DNA from: Pontimonas salivibrio
GTDB taxonomy: Bacteria; Actinomycetota; Actinomycetes; Actinomycetales; Microbacteriaceae
DNA: 64,000 nucleotides
Direction: 5' to 3'
Assembly: GCF_002950575.1 (NCBI RefSeq)
Contig: NZ_CP026923.1
Span: 310,001 to 374,000, forward strand
A model generated the notes under the pieces. The model did no database searches and was not told the DNA's origin. It saw only the letters and a program-made list of their open reading frames with translations. The translations under genes and the position numbers were made by a program. Of this stretch, positions 19,502 through 29,985 are shown piece by piece. The stretch's first letter is position 1; every line of letters starts with the position of its first letter.

Positions 19502-20242
19502 ATGTGGGCTGTGGCCAAAAGGCCAAAGTGGATTGGTGCGCTGGTGTTGGCGTTGACCATCGCTGCCGTGTTTGCCGGTCTGGGACAGTGGCAGTGGGAG
19601 CGAAGCTTCGCCAATGTTGATGTGCCCACCAGGGAAACCGAAACCCCCGTGGAATTGGGGTCTGTGGCTTCCCCGCAGTCGGTGATTTCCACTGACGCCA
19701 GTGGTCGGATGGTGAGCGTTGAGTGTGATGTTGTGGGTGGTGACGATCTGTGGATCACCGATCGGCTCCACCCTGATGGTCGTGGTGATTGGTTGATTCG
19801 ACACTGCCAGACACCGGAAGGGCACTCTTTAGCAGTCGCGGCGGGGTGGCTTCCGGCCTCGGAGGCAACCCAGCGGGTGGAAGGATTCAGTGCTCCAACC
19901 GGTCAGGATCTGGTGGGTCGTTACGTTCCGACAGAGTCACCCCAGTCGTCGGATTTTGAAGCGGGGGAGCGAAGCGCCATTTCGGTGGCCGAATTGATTA
20001 ACCTCTGGGAGCAACCGGGCCCGGTCTATGGCGGCTACCTAGTGTCGTCTGTTGCCCCGGAAGGGTTGCGTGCGATTTCCACGGCACCGCCCCCACCGGA
20101 TGGTGAGCTCAACTGGTTGAACCTGTTTTACGCGGCCGAGTGGGCAATTTTTGCCCTTTTCGCTATTTATCTCTGGTACCGGCTCGTGAGAGACGAGTGG
20201 GAGTCGGAACAGGCATCACAGCCCGAAGGGGCCAAAGCTTAG
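19502..20242 (+). CDS. SURF1-family protein
   Basis: Two-helix membrane protein of the SURF1/Shy1 family, associated with cytochrome c oxidase assembly. The N-terminal helix (GALVLALTIAAVFAGLGQWQWER) contains the typical GQWQW-R motif. The C-terminal helix is preceded by LNWLNLFYAAEWA, matching the family NWxxxFYAxEW pattern. The extracytoplasmic middle has YGGYLV. The length is 246 aa. A DUF3817 gene, often beside SURF1 in actinobacteria, starts one base after the stop. Confidence 0.85.
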   Translation: MWAVAKRPKWIGALVLALTIAAVFAGLGQWQWERSFANVDVPTRETETPVELGSVASPQSVISTDASGRMVSVECDVVGGDDLWITDRLHPDGRGDWLIRHCQTPEGHSLAVAAGWLPASEATQRVEGFSAPTGQDLVGRYVPTESPQSSDFEAGERSAISVAELINLWEQPGPVYGGYLVSSVAPEGLRAISTAPPPPDGELNWLNLFYAAEWAIFALFAIYLWYRLVRDEWESEQASQPEGAKA

Positions 20243-20243
20243 G

Positions 20244-20720
20244 ATGGAGAAGATGTCACCTGACGCCAGTGCTTCTGCACAACCCGATGAGTCCGTACAA
20301 CACGATTCTGTGCGACAGGGTCGCCCTGCCGCACACCCGTCACTTCCAGGTGCCCTGAAGTTTTATCGCGTCGCGGCCTACATCACCGGGGTGTTGTTGT
20401 TGCTGCTGACCGTCGAAATTATCGCCAAATATGGCTACGGCTATGAGGTGGAAATGTTTGGCGATGAGGGCTTGGTGGCGCTCACTCCAGACGGTGAAGT
20501 CGAAGCGTTCAACTTTTCTCAAGCGATCCTCATCGCCCACGGCTGGTTCTATGTCGTCTACCTGTTCGCGTCGTTTCGGATTTGGTCGATTCTGCGGTGG
20601 CCCTTTTGGCGATTCTTGTGGCTTGCTTCCGGTGGGCTCTTCCCGTTCCTGTCTTTCGTCATAGAGTCTGGTGCGACCACAATCATTCGTCAGGCCATTA
20701 AGGAAGCTCACACCCCGTGA
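20244..20720 (+). CDS. DUF3817 membrane protein
   Basis: Small integral membrane protein of unknown function. After a ~35-residue hydrophilic, His/Asp-rich N-terminus come three hydrophobic segments. Family landmarks are [30 protein letters not shown] and [23 protein letters not shown]. The length is 158 aa. The end overlaps the guaA start as GTGA. The neighbourhood (SURF1, DUF3817, guaA) is a conserved actinobacterial arrangement. Confidence 0.85.
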   Translation: MEKMSPDASASAQPDESVQHDSVRQGRPAAHPSLPGALKFYRVAAYITGVLLLLLTVEIIAKYGYGYEVEMFGDEGLVALTPDGEVEAFNFSQAILIAHGWFYVVYLFASFRIWSILRWPFWRFLWLASGGLFPFLSFVIESGATTIIRQAIKEAHTP

Positions 20721-22300
20721 CCACAGCAACTGTTCACACCCCGAGACCCGTACTCGTGGTTGACTTCGGTGCCCAATACGCACAGCTCATCGCCCGGCGA
20801 GTGCGAGAAGCCGGTGTCTACTCAGAAATTGTCCCCCACACCGCCACAGCCGCTGACATTATGGCCAAAGATCCCCTTGCTCTGGTCTTAAGCGGTGGAC
20901 CGGCGAGTGTGTATGAACCGGGTTCGCCGGAGTTGGACCCGGCCGTGTTTGATCTCGATGTGCCCATTTTTGGCATCTGTTACGGCTTCCAAGTGATGGC
21001 GCAAGCCCTCGGTGGTGAAGTCGCCCAGACGGGCAGCCGCGAATACGGTCGCACGGAAGCCCGAGTGGTCAACAACACCGACCCACTATTGGCGGGACAA
21101 CCCGACACCCAGGTGACGTGGATGAGCCACGGCGATCAGGTGGTCGCTGCCCCTCCCGGTTTTTCTGTGCTCGCCACCACCGAGGCGACACCGGTGGCGG
21201 CTTTTGGGGACCCGGCCACCAAGCGCTACGGCGTCCAATGGCACCCCGAGGTGCGCCACACCGACTGGGGCCAAAACGTGTTGGAGCATTTCTTGCACGA
21301 CATTGTCGGGCTTGCTCGCGAATGGAATGCCGACAATGTGATTGCCGACCAGGTGGAAGCGATTCGCGACACAGTCGGCGATGCGCGCGTGATTTGTGGT
21401 CTCTCCGGCGGGGTCGATTCGTCCGTGGCGGCCGCTCTAGTTCACCGCGCCATCGGTGACCAGTTGGTGTGTGTTTTTGTCGACCACGGGCTACTTCGAG
21501 CGGGTGAGCGTGAACAGGTCGAGCGTGATTTCGTGCAATCCACCGGTGTGCGCCTGGTGACTGTCGATGCCACTAAGCGCTTCCTGGGTGAACTCTCCGG
21601 CGTGGTAGACCCGGAGTCAAAGCGCAAAATCATTGGCCGGGAATTTATTCGCACCTTCGAACAGGCGGCAGCTGACCTGGTCCGAGAAGCGGCCGAAGAT
21701 GACGCCGAGGTGCGGTTTTTAGTCCAAGGCACCCTGTATCCGGATGTGGTGGAAAGCGGTGGCGGTGCCGGCACAGCGGTCATTAAGAGCCACCACAATG
21801 TGGGGGGCCTGCCAGACGATTTAGAGTTTGACCTGATCGAGCCCCTGCGCACCCTGTTTAAAGATGAGGTGCGTGAGATTGGTCGGCAACTGGGTGTGCC
21901 AGAAGACATTGTCGCCAGGCACCCTTTCCCCGGACCGGGTTTGGGTATTCGCATTGTGGGTGAAGTCACCGCGGAGCGACTTGACCTGCTGCGTGCAGCG
22001 GACCTGATTGTCCGCGAAGAGCTCACCGCCACAGGTGTTGATGGGGAGATTTGGCAGTGCCCGGTGGTGTTGCTGGCGGATGTGCGCTCGGTGGGGGTCC
22101 AAGGTGACGGTAGGACCTACGGCCACCCCATCGTGTTGCGCCCGGTCTCCAGTGATGATGCGATGACGGCTGACTGGACGCGGCTGGAGCACGAGCTGTT
22201 GGCCAACATTTCTAACCGCATCACCAACGAAGTGGCCGGTGTGAACCGAGTGGTTTTGGACATTACGTCAAAGCCGCCCGGCACCATCGAATGGGAGTAG
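20717..22300 (+). CDS. guaA: GMP synthase (glutamine-hydrolysing)
   Basis: Converts XMP to GMP. The N-terminal class I amidotransferase has [11 protein letters not shown] (nucleophile Cys) and a later QWHPEV His/Glu site. The ATP-pyrophosphatase P-loop [14 protein letters not shown] follows, and the C-terminal dimerisation domain ends KPPGTIEWE, the universal GuaA ending. The length of 527 aa is typical. It sits about 2.5 kb downstream of guaB. Confidence 0.97.
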   Translation: MTTATVHTPRPVLVVDFGAQYAQLIARRVREAGVYSEIVPHTATAADIMAKDPLALVLSGGPASVYEPGSPELDPAVFDLDVPIFGICYGFQVMAQALGGEVAQTGSREYGRTEARVVNNTDPLLAGQPDTQVTWMSHGDQVVAAPPGFSVLATTEATPVAAFGDPATKRYGVQWHPEVRHTDWGQNVLEHFLHDIVGLAREWNADNVIADQVEAIRDTVGDARVICGLSGGVDSSVAAALVHRAIGDQLVCVFVDHGLLRAGEREQVERDFVQSTGVRLVTVDATKRFLGELSGVVDPESKRKIIGREFIRTFEQAAADLVREAAEDDAEVRFLVQGTLYPDVVESGGGAGTAVIKSHHNVGGLPDDLEFDLIEPLRTLFKDEVREIGRQLGVPEDIVARHPFPGPGLGIRIVGEVTAERLDLLRAADLIVREELTATGVDGEIWQCPVVLLADVRSVGVQGDGRTYGHPIVLRPVSSDDAMTADWTRLEHELLANISNRITNEVAGVNRVVLDITSKPPGTIEWE

Positions 22301-22323
22301 CCGGGCGACTTTGATCGTAGGGG

Positions 22324-23109
22324 TTATTCGCCTCGCAGGATGGCGAGGATGCGCAAGATTTCGACGTAGAGCCACACGACGGTGACCACAATGCCGAAGG
22401 CTGCCTGCCAGCCGTAAATCTCTGGCGCGCCACCTTCGACGCCCGACTTGATCGACTCAAAGTCGAGCACGAGCGAGTAGACGGCGAGGAGCACAATGAC
22501 GACACCGAGGATGAGGCCCAGGGGGATGCCAAAGATTTCGTAGCTCCGCAGGCCAAACATTGAATCGGTTGCGCCGAACATGACCAGTCCGAAGTTCACC
22601 AGCGAGAACGCCAAGTAACCAAACATTCCCACAATGGCGATCCGGGTGAGACGCGGAGTGGCGCGCAGTTTTCCACTGAGGAACAAAAACAGGGTCACTC
22701 CGACAACACCGAGGGTTCCAAAGACCGCCTGGGTGACGATGCCGTCCCACATGGTGTTGAAAATGGCGGAAATCCCGCCCACAAACACACCCTGGACGGC
22801 GGCAAAAGTGAGGATTAGGCCTCTTGAGGGCACCTTTTTGAAAATGTTGACCAGGGCCAACACGAAACCGGCGATGGCGGCGGGGATGGCGAGGAATGGA
22901 ACAACCCATCCGACGAGTGCGCCGATGACGAGAACCCCAAAACTGATGAGGGTTTTCATGATGGTGTCGTTGTAGCTCATCCGTCCGGTTTCCGACGGGG
23001 TCGCCGATGGGCGGCCGTACAGCTCATCAAGCTCGGCCACACTCGCGGTCGGTCGAACGGGCTGGTTGAACACCGCTGAGCGACTAAACGCAGGGTTTGA
23101 ATTGGCCAT
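22324..23109 (-). CDS. Bax inhibitor-1/YccA-like membrane protein
   Basis: Seven-TM protein of the actinobacterial Bax-inhibitor-1-like family (DUF4282/YccA-type). A cytoplasmic N-terminus of about 45 residues contains SNPAFSRSAVFN. Further landmarks are QGVFVGGISAIFN and a C-terminal IYGWQAAFGIVVTVVWLYVEILRIL. Family members are proposed to act as pH-gated ion leak channels or protease modulators; the role here is unknown. The length is 261 aa. It is convergent with guaA, 23 bp apart. Confidence 0.85.
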   Translation of the reverse strand: MANSNPAFSRSAVFNQPVRPTASVAELDELYGRPSATPSETGRMSYNDTIMKTLISFGVLVIGALVGWVVPFLAIPAAIAGFVLALVNIFKKVPSRGLILTFAAVQGVFVGGISAIFNTMWDGIVTQAVFGTLGVVGVTLFLFLSGKLRATPRLTRIAIVGMFGYLAFSLVNFGLVMFGATDSMFGLRSYEIFGIPLGLILGVVIVLLAVYSLVLDFESIKSGVEGGAPEIYGWQAAFGIVVTVVWLYVEILRILAILRGE

Positions 23110-23222
23110 GAGGGGACCTCAACTCCTTAATCAATAACTGGGGGTGCATAACTGCACTGATACCAGTGTAGGCACCGTGCTGGGGAAAATCTCGGTGTAC
23201 GCCCAAGGCTTACTGAATGCGG

Positions 23223-23504
23223 TTACGGCCAGAGAGGGTTTTCCAACCAAATGGTGGCCAGTGCGCCCAACACCACAGCGAATAGGGCCACCCACAACCA
23301 ACCCAGGCCGATCGCCACCCACGCCAAAGGTGCACCCCGCTGATCGGCGCGACGAATTTGCCCAATCGACAGGTAACCAAAAACGACGGCAAGGGGGCTT
23401 GCGACCAGCGACAGCAGAAAGGCCAGAGGAGCAAGCACGTTGAGGCGTTTTCGTGCACGCCGACGCCTGGTGGGCGCAGGCAACTCCTCGGTCTCGAATT
23501 CCAT
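23223..23504 (-). CDS. DUF4190-like small membrane protein
   Basis: A 93-aa protein: an acidic start MEFETEELPAP, an Arg-rich patch (RRRRARKR), then two hydrophobic segments separated by GQIRRADQRGAPLAW. This is the DUF4190 pattern of two helices around a polar loop. Start: ATG at 23504; the frame is open further upstream but runs opposite pcrA. Function unknown. It resembles the tail of TsaD in this window. Confidence 0.75.
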   Translation of the reverse strand: MEFETEELPAPTRRRRARKRLNVLAPLAFLLSLVASPLAVVFGYLSIGQIRRADQRGAPLAWVAIGLGWLWVALFAVVLGALATIWLENPLWP

Positions 23505-23577
23505 GCCTTCAGAATATGGCCTGGGGCTTAACGCCCGCAGGCTTATCGTCTGTGGCCCGCCGTAGACTGAGACTCTC

Positions 23578-25884
23578 ATGCTTCCCGCCGATTCACCCCT
23601 GCTCGAGGGATTAAACGACCGCCAAGCCCAAGCCGTCACCTCCCAAGCGGGCGCACTGCTGATTGTGGCCGGAGCGGGATCAGGAAAAACGAGTGTGCTG
23701 ACGCGCAGGATTGCCGGCTTGATTGCCTCCAAAACAGCCTGGCCCAGCCAAATTCTCGCCATTACATTCACCAATAAAGCGGCCGGGGAAATGCGCGAGC
23801 GAGTGGCCGCCTTGGTCGGTGAGGCCAGCCAAGGCATGTGGATTTCGACTTTTCACTCCGCGTGTGTGCGCATCCTGCGCACCGAAGCGGAACGCTTTGG
23901 GTACACCAAAGCGTTCACGATTTACGATTCGGGTGACCAACGCGCACTCATTAAACGCCTTATTCGTGACCACGGTGCTGACCGTTTAGGGCTGACCCCT
24001 GCTTCGGTGTCAGGAAAAATGTCGCGGTTGAAAAATGAACTGGTTGATGTCGATAGTTACCGCGGCCAGGTGCGCGAATCTGACCCCAACGATGTGGCGT
24101 TCTATCAACTGTGGTCGGACTATCAGGCGGAACTTGCGCGCTCGCAAGCGTTCGATTTTGACGACCTGATTGTGCACACGGTTCAACTGTTTCGGGCGTT
24201 CCCGGAGGTGGCGGCGGTGTATCGGCGACGATTCCGTCACATTTTGGTGGACGAATACCAAGACACCAACCACGCCCAGTACGCCCTGATTCGTGAGTTG
24301 ACTCAGGCCGTTTCGCCCGAACAGGTGCCCGAATCGGCCCCACCTCACGAGCGTGAGAATGGTCTTGAGGCGCCCGCCCTTACCGTGGTGGGTGACTCGG
24401 ATCAGTCCATTTATGCCTTTAGAGGCGCGGACATCCGCAACATTGTCGAGTTTGAGCGCGACTTCCCCGGTGCGGAAGTGATCCTGCTAGAGCAAAACTA
24501 TCGCTCAAAGCAGACTATTTTGGATGCCGCCAATGCGGTCATCTCACAAAACTTCGATCGGAAAGCCAAAAACCTTTTCTCCGAATTGGGCGCCGGCGAC
24601 AAAATCCAAGGCTTCACCGGCTACAGCCAGCACGACGAAGCACAGTTTGTCGCCGATGAGATCGGAAAACTCATCGACGAGGGCTACCGCTACCAAGACA
24701 TTGCTGTCTTTTACCGGACCAATGCTCAAACCCGAGCAATGGAAGATGTGTTCATTCGCCAGGCCCTGCCCTATCGAATTATTGGTGGCACCAAGTTCTA
24801 CGAACGCGCCGAAATTAAAGACCTTCTCGCCTACCTCCACGCGATCGCAAACCCCGCTGACGCCCTCGCCGTGCGCCGAATTCTGAACACCCCGAAAAGG
24901 GGGATTGGTCCCGCCACGGAAGCCACGTTGGTCGCCCACGCCGAACAGGCCGGCATCACACTCAGCCAAGCACTGACCGAAGTGGATCAGATGGGCTTGG
25001 GCCCGAAAGTCACGGGCGCCATTAGTGAGTTGAGCCAACTGCTCATCGAGCTGCGCTCCACTCTCGATTCGGCTACCGCAGCAGAAACGTTGAAGGCGGT
25101 GATCGATCGCACCGGCTATCGCACGCTGTTAGAGCGCTCTAACGATCCGCAAGATCTCGCCCGCGTGGAAAACGTCGACGAATTACTCGGTGTGGCCAGT
25201 GAATTCTCCCGAGGCAACCAAGACGGTGGTTTGGTCGAATTCCTCACCGAAGTGTCTCTTGTCGCAGCAGCGGACGAATTAGATGACTCTGGTGGCACCG
25301 TCTCCCTCATGACCCTGCACACCGCGAAAGGCCTCGAGTTTGATGCGGTGTTTGTCACCGGCGTCGAAGAAGAGTTGTTGCCCCACCGGATGAGTGCCAA
25401 CGAACCCGGTGGCCTCGCCGAAGAGCGTCGATTGTTCTATGTGGGAATGACTCGAGCAAAAAACAAACTGCACCTGTCGTTGGCGATGAGCCGTCAAACC
25501 TTCGGCGAAGCGATGGTGTGTGCCCCCAGTCGCTTCCTGCGAGAAATTCCGGAAGAGTTGATGCAGTGGCGGGACTCCGGCCTCGGTGACCGCGCGCTCA
25601 CTGCGCCGCGTACTTCTCTCGAGCGCGAACCACGCTCACTGCCTCGGCCACCGCGGGAGAAGAATACCCAGTGGGCTAACCGGATTGACACGGTGGTGCG
25701 CGATAACTCGGAAATGGAACTCGCCGTGGGGGATCGAATCACTCACGACGATTTCGGCCCAGGGACCATTAGCGCCCTCACGGGTGCTGGGCCCAAAAGG
25801 GTTGCCGAGGTGCGTTTCGACCAGGTCGGCAAAAAGCGTCTCCTTGTCAAAATTGCCCCCATTTCACTCACACCAGGCGTCTAA
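23578..25884 (+). CDS. pcrA: ATP-dependent DNA helicase PcrA/UvrD
   Basis: SF1A 3'-5' helicase in DNA repair and transcription-replication conflict resolution. Motifs seen: Q-motif LNDRQAQAV, Walker A AGAGSGKTSVL, TFTNKAAGEMRERV (Ia), DEYQDTNHAQY (II), VVGDSDQSIYAFRGA (III), LEQNYRSKQTIL (IV), TLHTAKGLEFDAVF (V) and VGMTRAKNKL (VI). The C-terminal VGDRITHDDFGPGTI to LLVKIAPI is the Tudor-like RNA-polymerase-interaction domain. The length is 768 aa. Confidence 0.96.
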   Translation: MLPADSPLLEGLNDRQAQAVTSQAGALLIVAGAGSGKTSVLTRRIAGLIASKTAWPSQILAITFTNKAAGEMRERVAALVGEASQGMWISTFHSACVRILRTEAERFGYTKAFTIYDSGDQRALIKRLIRDHGADRLGLTPASVSGKMSRLKNELVDVDSYRGQVRESDPNDVAFYQLWSDYQAELARSQAFDFDDLIVHTVQLFRAFPEVAAVYRRRFRHILVDEYQDTNHAQYALIRELTQAVSPEQVPESAPPHERENGLEAPALTVVGDSDQSIYAFRGADIRNIVEFERDFPGAEVILLEQNYRSKQTILDAANAVISQNFDRKAKNLFSELGAGDKIQGFTGYSQHDEAQFVADEIGKLIDEGYRYQDIAVFYRTNAQTRAMEDVFIRQALPYRIIGGTKFYERAEIKDLLAYLHAIANPADALAVRRILNTPKRGIGPATEATLVAHAEQAGITLSQALTEVDQMGLGPKVTGAISELSQLLIELRSTLDSATAAETLKAVIDRTGYRTLLERSNDPQDLARVENVDELLGVASEFSRGNQDGGLVEFLTEVSLVAAADELDDSGGTVSLMTLHTAKGLEFDAVFVTGVEEELLPHRMSANEPGGLAEERRLFYVGMTRAKNKLHLSLAMSRQTFGEAMVCAPSRFLREIPEELMQWRDSGLGDRALTAPRTSLEREPRSLPRPPREKNTQWANRIDTVVRDNSEMELAVGDRITHDDFGPGTISALTGAGPKRVAEVRFDQVGKKRLLVKIAPISLTPGV

Positions 25885-25987
25885 ACCGCCTGGGGCCGTC
25901 ACGCCAAGACACTAGGCTTGGAGGCACTTGTGAACTCGATGCGCCCCCCAATGGGGTTGTGCGTGTACTGCTGAGAGGTAATTCTGC

Positions 25988-27151
25988 GTGGATCTTTTTG
26001 AGTATCAAGCCCGAGACATGTTCGAAGCACACGGGGTTCCCGTGTTGGCCGGCCGAATCGCGGACACCGCTGATGAGGTTGAGGCTGCAGCGAAGGAATT
26101 AGGGGGCGTCACGGTCGTCAAAGCCCAAGTAAAAGTGGGCGGACGTGGCAAGGCGGGTGGTGTGAAGGTCGCCAAGAACCCCGAAGAGGCGCGGAGCGCC
26201 GCAGAGTCCATCTTGGGCCTCGACATTAAAGGCCACGTTGTCCACCGAGTGATGGTTGCGGCCGGTGCCGCCATTAACCGCGAGTTTTACTTTTCGGTAC
26301 TGCTCGATCGAGCGAATCGTTCCTACCTCGTGCTGTGTAGCTACGAGGGCGGCATGGAAATCGAGCAGCTGGCTGAAGAGCGCCCCGACGCCTTGGCACG
26401 GGTGCAGGTCTCGCCGTTGGAGGGCATCACCCTCGAGGTGGCCAAAGACATTGCCGTAAAAGCCCAGTTCCCCGCAGAACTGGTGGACCAGGTCGCTCCG
26501 GTGTTGGTGAGCCTCTACGACGTGTTCATCGCAGAAGACGCCACGCTGGTGGAAGTAAACCCTCTGGTTCTCACCGAGGGCGGCGACATCATTGCCCTCG
26601 ATGGCAAGGTCACACTCGACGAAAATGCGGCGTTTAGAAACCCGCATCACGACGCACTGGCCGATAAAGCCTCGGCTGACCCTTTGGAAGAAAAAGCGAA
26701 AGCCCACGATTTGAACTACGTGAAGCTAGACGGCGAAGTCGGTGTCATCGGAAACGGTGCCGGTCTGGTGATGTCAACACTCGACGTTGTCGCCTACGCC
26801 GGTGAGAACTTCGGTGGAGTAAAACCCGCCAACTTCCTCGACATTGGAGGTGGCGCCTCTGCTGAAGTGATGGCCGCCGGTTTGGATGTCATTTTGGGTG
26901 ACCCCCAGGTCAAGAGCGTTTTCGTGAACGTGTTCGGTGGGATTACCGCCTGCGACCAGGTCGCCCGCGGAATTGTTCAAGCCTTAGAAATCATCGGCGA
27001 TCAGGCGACAAAGCCGCTTGTGGTGCGCCTTGATGGCAACAGCGTGGAAGAGGGTCGGGCCATTCTTGCTGAAGCGGCCCACCCACTGGTTCACCTTGCC
27101 GACACGATGGACGAAGGGGCGAGCCGCGCAGCCGAGCTTGCCTGGAAGTAG
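25988..27151 (+). CDS. sucC: Succinyl-CoA synthetase subunit beta
   Basis: TCA-cycle enzyme subunit with an ATP-grasp fold. It begins [20 protein letters not shown] (GTG start) and has [25 protein letters not shown] and the C-terminal [13 protein letters not shown]. The length is 387 aa. sucD follows after 11 bp, so the two are co-transcribed. Confidence 0.96.
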   Translation: MDLFEYQARDMFEAHGVPVLAGRIADTADEVEAAAKELGGVTVVKAQVKVGGRGKAGGVKVAKNPEEARSAAESILGLDIKGHVVHRVMVAAGAAINREFYFSVLLDRANRSYLVLCSYEGGMEIEQLAEERPDALARVQVSPLEGITLEVAKDIAVKAQFPAELVDQVAPVLVSLYDVFIAEDATLVEVNPLVLTEGGDIIALDGKVTLDENAAFRNPHHDALADKASADPLEEKAKAHDLNYVKLDGEVGVIGNGAGLVMSTLDVVAYAGENFGGVKPANFLDIGGGASAEVMAAGLDVILGDPQVKSVFVNVFGGITACDQVARGIVQALEIIGDQATKPLVVRLDGNSVEEGRAILAEAAHPLVHLADTMDEGASRAAELAWK

Positions 27152-27162
27152 GGATAGAAGAC

Positions 27163-28050
27163 ATGTCAATTTTTCTCAATAAAGACTCCAAGGTCATCGT
27201 TCAGGGCATCACCGGTGGTGAAGGCTCTAAGCACACGGCGTTGATGTTGGCTGCCGGAACCCAGGTGGTCGGTGGGGTGAACGCCAGAAAGGCGGGCACC
27301 ACAGTCACTCACGGCGATGTGACACTGCCAGTGTTTGGAACGGTCCAAGAAGCGATGGAACAGACCGGTGCTGACGTGTCGGTGGTGTTTGTTCCCCCCG
27401 CTTTTGCGAAAGATGCCGTCAACGAAGCGATCGATGCCCAGATGCCGCTTGTTGTGGTGATCACTGAAGGTATTCCCGTGCACGACACGGCAGAGTTCTT
27501 TGCCCGTGCAGAACGCTCGGGTAAGACCCGGCTCATTGGTCCGAACTGCCCAGGAATTATCACCCCCGGTGAGGCGTTGGCCGGCATTACCCCGGCGTCG
27601 ATTACGGGACCTGGCCCCATTGGTTTGGTGTCCAAATCGGGCACATTGACCTACCAAATGATGTTTGAGCTTCGCGATATCGGCTTCTCCACGGCGATTG
27701 GTATCGGCGGAGACCCCATTGTGGGGACCACTCACATCGATGCACTCGAGGCTTTTGAGGCAGACCCTGCGACGAAGGCAATCGTGATGATCGGCGAAAT
27801 TGGCGGCGACGCGGAAGAGCGCGCCGCCGACTACATCCGCTCGCACGTGACTAAGCCGGTCGTTGGCTACGTGGCCGGGTTTACTGCACCCGAGGGGAAA
27901 ACCATGGGCCACGCAGGAGCCATCGTGTCAGGTTCAGCCGGTACTGCACAGGCCAAGCAGGATGCTCTTGAGGCAGCCGGTGTCACTGTGGGGAAAACTC
28001 CGAGTGAGACGGCGCGGCTGATGCGCGACATTGTTGACCAGCTGAAGTAA
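27163..28050 (+). CDS. sucD: Succinyl-CoA synthetase subunit alpha
   Basis: CoA-binding subunit. It has [15 protein letters not shown] and [12 protein letters not shown], and the phosphorylated His lies in [10 protein letters not shown]. The length is 295 aa. It pairs with sucC immediately upstream. A weak hairpin (CTACCG/CGGTAG) follows the stop without a T-run. Confidence 0.96.
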   Translation: MSIFLNKDSKVIVQGITGGEGSKHTALMLAAGTQVVGGVNARKAGTTVTHGDVTLPVFGTVQEAMEQTGADVSVVFVPPAFAKDAVNEAIDAQMPLVVVITEGIPVHDTAEFFARAERSGKTRLIGPNCPGIITPGEALAGITPASITGPGPIGLVSKSGTLTYQMMFELRDIGFSTAIGIGGDPIVGTTHIDALEAFEADPATKAIVMIGEIGGDAEERAADYIRSHVTKPVVGYVAGFTAPEGKTMGHAGAIVSGSAGTAQAKQDALEAAGVTVGKTPSETARLMRDIVDQLK

Positions 28051-28100
28051 CTGCCTCTCTACCGGGCTGCGGTAGTGCTGGAGGGTAGGCTCAACACTCG

Positions 28101-29372
28101 ATGAAAGCCCGCTTTGCGGTACTCGTGACCGCCCTCGAAACCCTCGTGGTGGTCGGTATCGGTGTGGGCATTTTCTTTGCTCCCTTGAGTGTGGTGTGGG
28201 CTCTTGATGACCAGTTCGCCACCGATTTGCTGGTGTATTGGCGGGCGTCGGCAGATATCTGGCTTTTGGGTCACGGTGTCCCGTTAACGATTTCTCTCCC
28301 TGCTGACACTGCTCAAGGTCTGGGGCTTTTAGCGAGCCAGTCCAACTTTGCATTGAGTGTTGCTCCGCTTGGTCCCGCACTGTTAACCCTGTGGTTTGGT
28401 TTTCGCATGGGCCGGCGGGACATGGTGCTGGATTTCCCGGTTGTGGTGTGGGTCACGTCACTGCTCACGTTGGTGGGTTTGTCGTATGCCATCGCGTGGA
28501 GTGCGCGCCACGACGTGGCGTCGTTCCCCCTCGTGGAGGCCACCGTTGCGCCGTCGTTGTTCATGGCCTCGGGGCTGATCATCGCGTCGTGGACAACGAA
28601 ATGGTCGCCTGGTCGTTTATGGCTTCAGCAGGTGATGCCGCCTGGGGGGTGGCAGGTGCTCTCCAGTGGTGTCCGTGCGGGTATTGGATCCTTCGCCATC
28701 TTGATTGGTGTCGTGAGTGTGTTTTTTGCCGTCTCACTGGTGGTTTCTTACGCCACAGTCATTGGGCTGTTTGAATCATTGGGGCCGAGTGTTGTGGGTT
28801 TGGTGGCTCTGTTTGTCGCGCAATTGGTGTTTGTGCCGACGTTGGTGGTGTGGTTGGCCGCGTGGCTGATTGGCCCTGGTTTTCAACTGGGTCAGGCGGC
28901 CCAGTTTTCGCCCCTTGGGACAGATATTCAGGCTTTGCCTGCCCTGCCCATTTTGGGCGCGTTACCCCAAGAGGTGGGGCCGACAGGTTTTGGTGTGGTC
29001 GTGGTTCCGTTGATTGCTGCGGTGATTGCGGCCGCTCTCTCGGAGCGCGGTTTGGGATATTCGGTGGGAGATACATTCTGGACTCCTGGTGGATCATTGT
29101 TTTCCCAACCCCCCATCCGCGGTCTACTGACCGCAATTACCGCCACAGCAACAGCGGTGCTGATGTTGTGGATTCCGGCAGTGTTGGTGACAGGCTCACT
29201 GGGTCCTGGGCGTTTTGCCACTGTGGGGCTTGACCTTCCGGCAGTGATGGCCTGGTGGGCGATCGAGGTGGCCCTTGGCACACTCCTGGGCTTAGCGGCC
29301 GGTCGCGGTTTCCGGTGGGTTAGAGCCCACGAGCAACCCGGGCAACACACCCAGCAGAGTGTGGCTCGGTAG
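28101..29372 (+). CDS. DUF6350 polytopic membrane protein
   Basis: Actinobacterial integral membrane protein of unknown function, with about ten hydrophobic segments over 423 aa. The start has LETLVVVGIGVGIFFAPLSVVWALDDQF; a later family landmark is AAWLIGPGFQLG. Its place between sucD and purN is conserved in actinobacteria. The C-terminal tail is hydrophilic and overlaps the upstream region of purN by some 14 coding positions depending on the purN start. Confidence 0.8.
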   Translation: MKARFAVLVTALETLVVVGIGVGIFFAPLSVVWALDDQFATDLLVYWRASADIWLLGHGVPLTISLPADTAQGLGLLASQSNFALSVAPLGPALLTLWFGFRMGRRDMVLDFPVVVWVTSLLTLVGLSYAIAWSARHDVASFPLVEATVAPSLFMASGLIIASWTTKWSPGRLWLQQVMPPGGWQVLSSGVRAGIGSFAILIGVVSVFFAVSLVVSYATVIGLFESLGPSVVGLVALFVAQLVFVPTLVVWLAAWLIGPGFQLGQAAQFSPLGTDIQALPALPILGALPQEVGPTGFGVVVVPLIAAVIAAALSERGLGYSVGDTFWTPGGSLFSQPPIRGLLTAITATATAVLMLWIPAVLVTGSLGPGRFATVGLDLPAVMAWWAIEVALGTLLGLAAGRGFRWVRAHEQPGQHTQQSVAR

Positions 29373-29385
29373 GCTATCTCGAGTG

Positions 29386-29985
29386 GTGACGCGTCTTGTC
29401 GTGTTGATCTCGGGGTCGGGGTCGAATCTTTTGGACCTCCTCGAGCGCTGCGAAGAACACCCTGAGGCCGGCTTGACTGTGGTCGCGGTGGGCGCTGATT
29501 GCGAGGCGGCAGGGCTGGACCATGCTCGATCACGCAACATCTCGACCTTTGTGGTGCCGTTGAGCAGTTTTTCGTCCCGTGAGGAATGGGGGGAGAACCT
29601 GGGTGAGGAGATCGAGGCCTACTCACCCGATGTGGTGGTCTTGAGTGGATTCATGAAATTGTTGCCCCCGGGTGTGGTGGGTCGTTTCGCACCGGGGATG
29701 ATCAACACCCATCCGGCCTATTTGCCCGAGTTTCCTGGTGCTCACGCCGTGGCTGATCAGATTCGGGCCGGAGTGAACCAGGCGGGTGCCTCGGTGATTT
29801 CGGTGGATGATGGTGTCGACACGGGGCCCATTTTGGCCAGGCAACGCGTCCCGGTAGAAGCGTCTGACAGTGTCGAGTCGCTGCACGATCGAATCAAAAT
29901 TGTTGAACGGCAGTTGCTGTGGCAGGTCTTGACCCAAGGTGACAAGTTGGCCACTGTGCCACAAGGAGAGGACAGCAGCACATGA
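29386..29985 (+). CDS. purN: Phosphoribosylglycinamide formyltransferase
   Basis: Third step of purine synthesis, using 10-formyl-THF. It begins [18 protein letters not shown] and has the catalytic [17 protein letters not shown] (Asn/His) and [15 protein letters not shown] (Asp). The length is 199 aa from GTG 29386; an adjacent GTG at 29383 or a longer frame from 29359 is possible. The stop overlaps the purH start (ATGA). Confidence 0.94.
   Translation: MTRLVVLISGSGSNLLDLLERCEEHPEAGLTVVAVGADCEAAGLDHARSRNISTFVVPLSSFSSREEWGENLGEEIEAYSPDVVVLSGFMKLLPPGVVGRFAPGMINTHPAYLPEFPGAHAVADQIRAGVNQAGASVISVDDGVDTGPILARQRVPVEASDSVESLHDRIKIVERQLLWQVLTQGDKLATVPQGEDSST

Noticed and set aside
23505-23837. N-terminal extension of the DUF4190-like gene to 204 aa
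   Set aside because: The extra sequence is antisense to the start of pcrA and has no recognisable domain; the ATG at 23504 gives a normal family protein.
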